Assembly (NCBI GenBank): GCA_003427395.1
Contig: BFEA01000371.1
Span: forward strand, 1,003,144 to 1,029,375
Direction of reading: 5' to 3'
Source: Chara braunii
Taxonomy: Eukaryota > Streptophyta > Charophyceae > Charales > Characeae
Length of the DNA stretch: 26,232 nucleotides
Under the pieces are notes generated by a model that worked only from the letters and a program-made list of their open reading frames with translations, did no database searches and was not told the origin of the DNA. Below, piece by piece: positions 25,901-26,232 of this stretch (the stretch's first letter is position 1; each line of letters starts with the position of its first letter). A program made the translations under genes and the position numbers.

Positions 25901-26232
25901 GGGAGAAGAGAGGTTGGAGCATTTCAAAACGCATTTCCAACTGGAGCTCTCGCATAGGTGGAAGTCCGCTAAACAATCACTTGGCAACCTCCATAGATCC
26001 AGAGACATCCGAGAATGGTTATCACAGTTTTCCAGGGATTGGCTGGGCGGGGATCGGGAGGGGTGGGTAGCAGAGGTCTGTTGGACAGGGGACTGCATGG
26101 AGATGATGAAAGGGAGGACCGATATGGAGAGGAAGTCCCAAGGGACTACCACCTGAGATTCAAGGAGTGGTTGTCGATAGACTCGAGCATCCCCATGAGA
26201 CAAGCAGAGGATTTTCCAGACCCCTTCCCTCC
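25887..26232 (+). pseudogene. LINE ORF2 C-terminal region, partial
   Basis: A frame change near 25885 leads into 'LIEGEERLEHFKTHFQLELS', then 'REWLSQFSRDWLGGDREGW'. The DWLGG block and the later 'DYHLRFKEW...DFPDPFP' (in another phase, about 26145-26230) match the fragments at 356-640 and in copy C. The natural stop codon and the 3' core are expected just beyond the window. Confidence 0.8.

Larger units (their letters stand above)
22884..26232 (+). mobile_element. Non-LTR retrotransposon (LINE), 5'-truncated, runs off the window
   Basis: LINE ORF2 coding remnants run continuously from 22884 to the window end: linker, reverse transcriptase, thumb/connection region, zf-RVT zinc finger and C-terminal region. 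The apurinic-type endonuclease expected upstream is absent, and an in-frame stop with unrelated DNA precedes 22884, so the copy is 5'-truncated. At least five stops or frame changes show it is inactive. The layout with RT followed by a CCHC-like zf-RVT is that of plant and green-algal L1-like elements. The poly(A) tail and TSD lie outside the window. Confidence 0.9.

Overview
This is non-coding, repeat-dominated nuclear DNA of a green plant or streptophyte alga. The best taxonomic evidence is two U6 snRNA-derived sequences that carry the plant/green-algal type of 5' stem (GTCC..GGGACATC), not the animal type, and a fragment of mitochondrial atp1 whose peptide resembles the charophyte/bryophyte form. 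Long GT, GA and CT microsatellites, many poly(A)/poly(T) tracts, several retroposons with target-site duplications (TSDs) and the absence of any convincing intact host gene suggest a large, gene-poor genome. A charophyte such as Chara would fit, but that is a guess. The window also carries assembly marks: a 21-base N gap (10478-10498) and a synthetic Nextera junction adapter at 13278-13314.

Layout. 1-1600: a decayed C-terminal fragment of a LINE (minus strand), a (GT)28 tract and a 5'-truncated LINE 3' end. 1713-3147: two ~105-bp diverged direct repeats enclosing two 'GGTTACAGGG' motifs and a five-copy array of hairpin repeats. 3345-3870: a NUMT (atp1 N-terminus) in an AT-rich block. 5019-5810: GT/GA microsatellite, a foldback (MITE-like) element and a tailless U6 retropseudogene. 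6326-8910: LINE 3' ends, a relative of the foldback element, and a 1.4-kb LINE copy (minus) that is itself interrupted by a 42-bp insertion. 8911-11160: GC-rich then AT-rich DNA, an open frame running into the gap. 11164-11877: nested inverted repeats including a pri-miRNA-like hairpin. 13139-13564: a foldback structure whose right arm was hit by a U6 retropseudogene. 14168-16900: minisatellites, (GT)32 and a poly(T)-ended retroposon. 17113-18405: small repeats and a possible retroelement protein remnant. 18693-18840: LINE 3' end. 19607-20125: a tRNA-derived SINE with TSDs. 20898-21485: a cysteine-rich open frame. 21759-21842: (CT)42. 22884-26232: a 5'-truncated, frameshifted LINE (reverse transcriptase, thumb region, zf-RVT zinc finger, C-terminus) running off the window end.

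The elements are linked. The LINE family is present as at least six fragments. Its enzyme class is the expected mobiliser of the SINE, of the two U6 retrocopies and of the small A-rich insertion. In two cases (U6 copy 2 and the 42-bp insertion) a paralogous unoccupied site lies in this same window, so the insertion event can be read directly.
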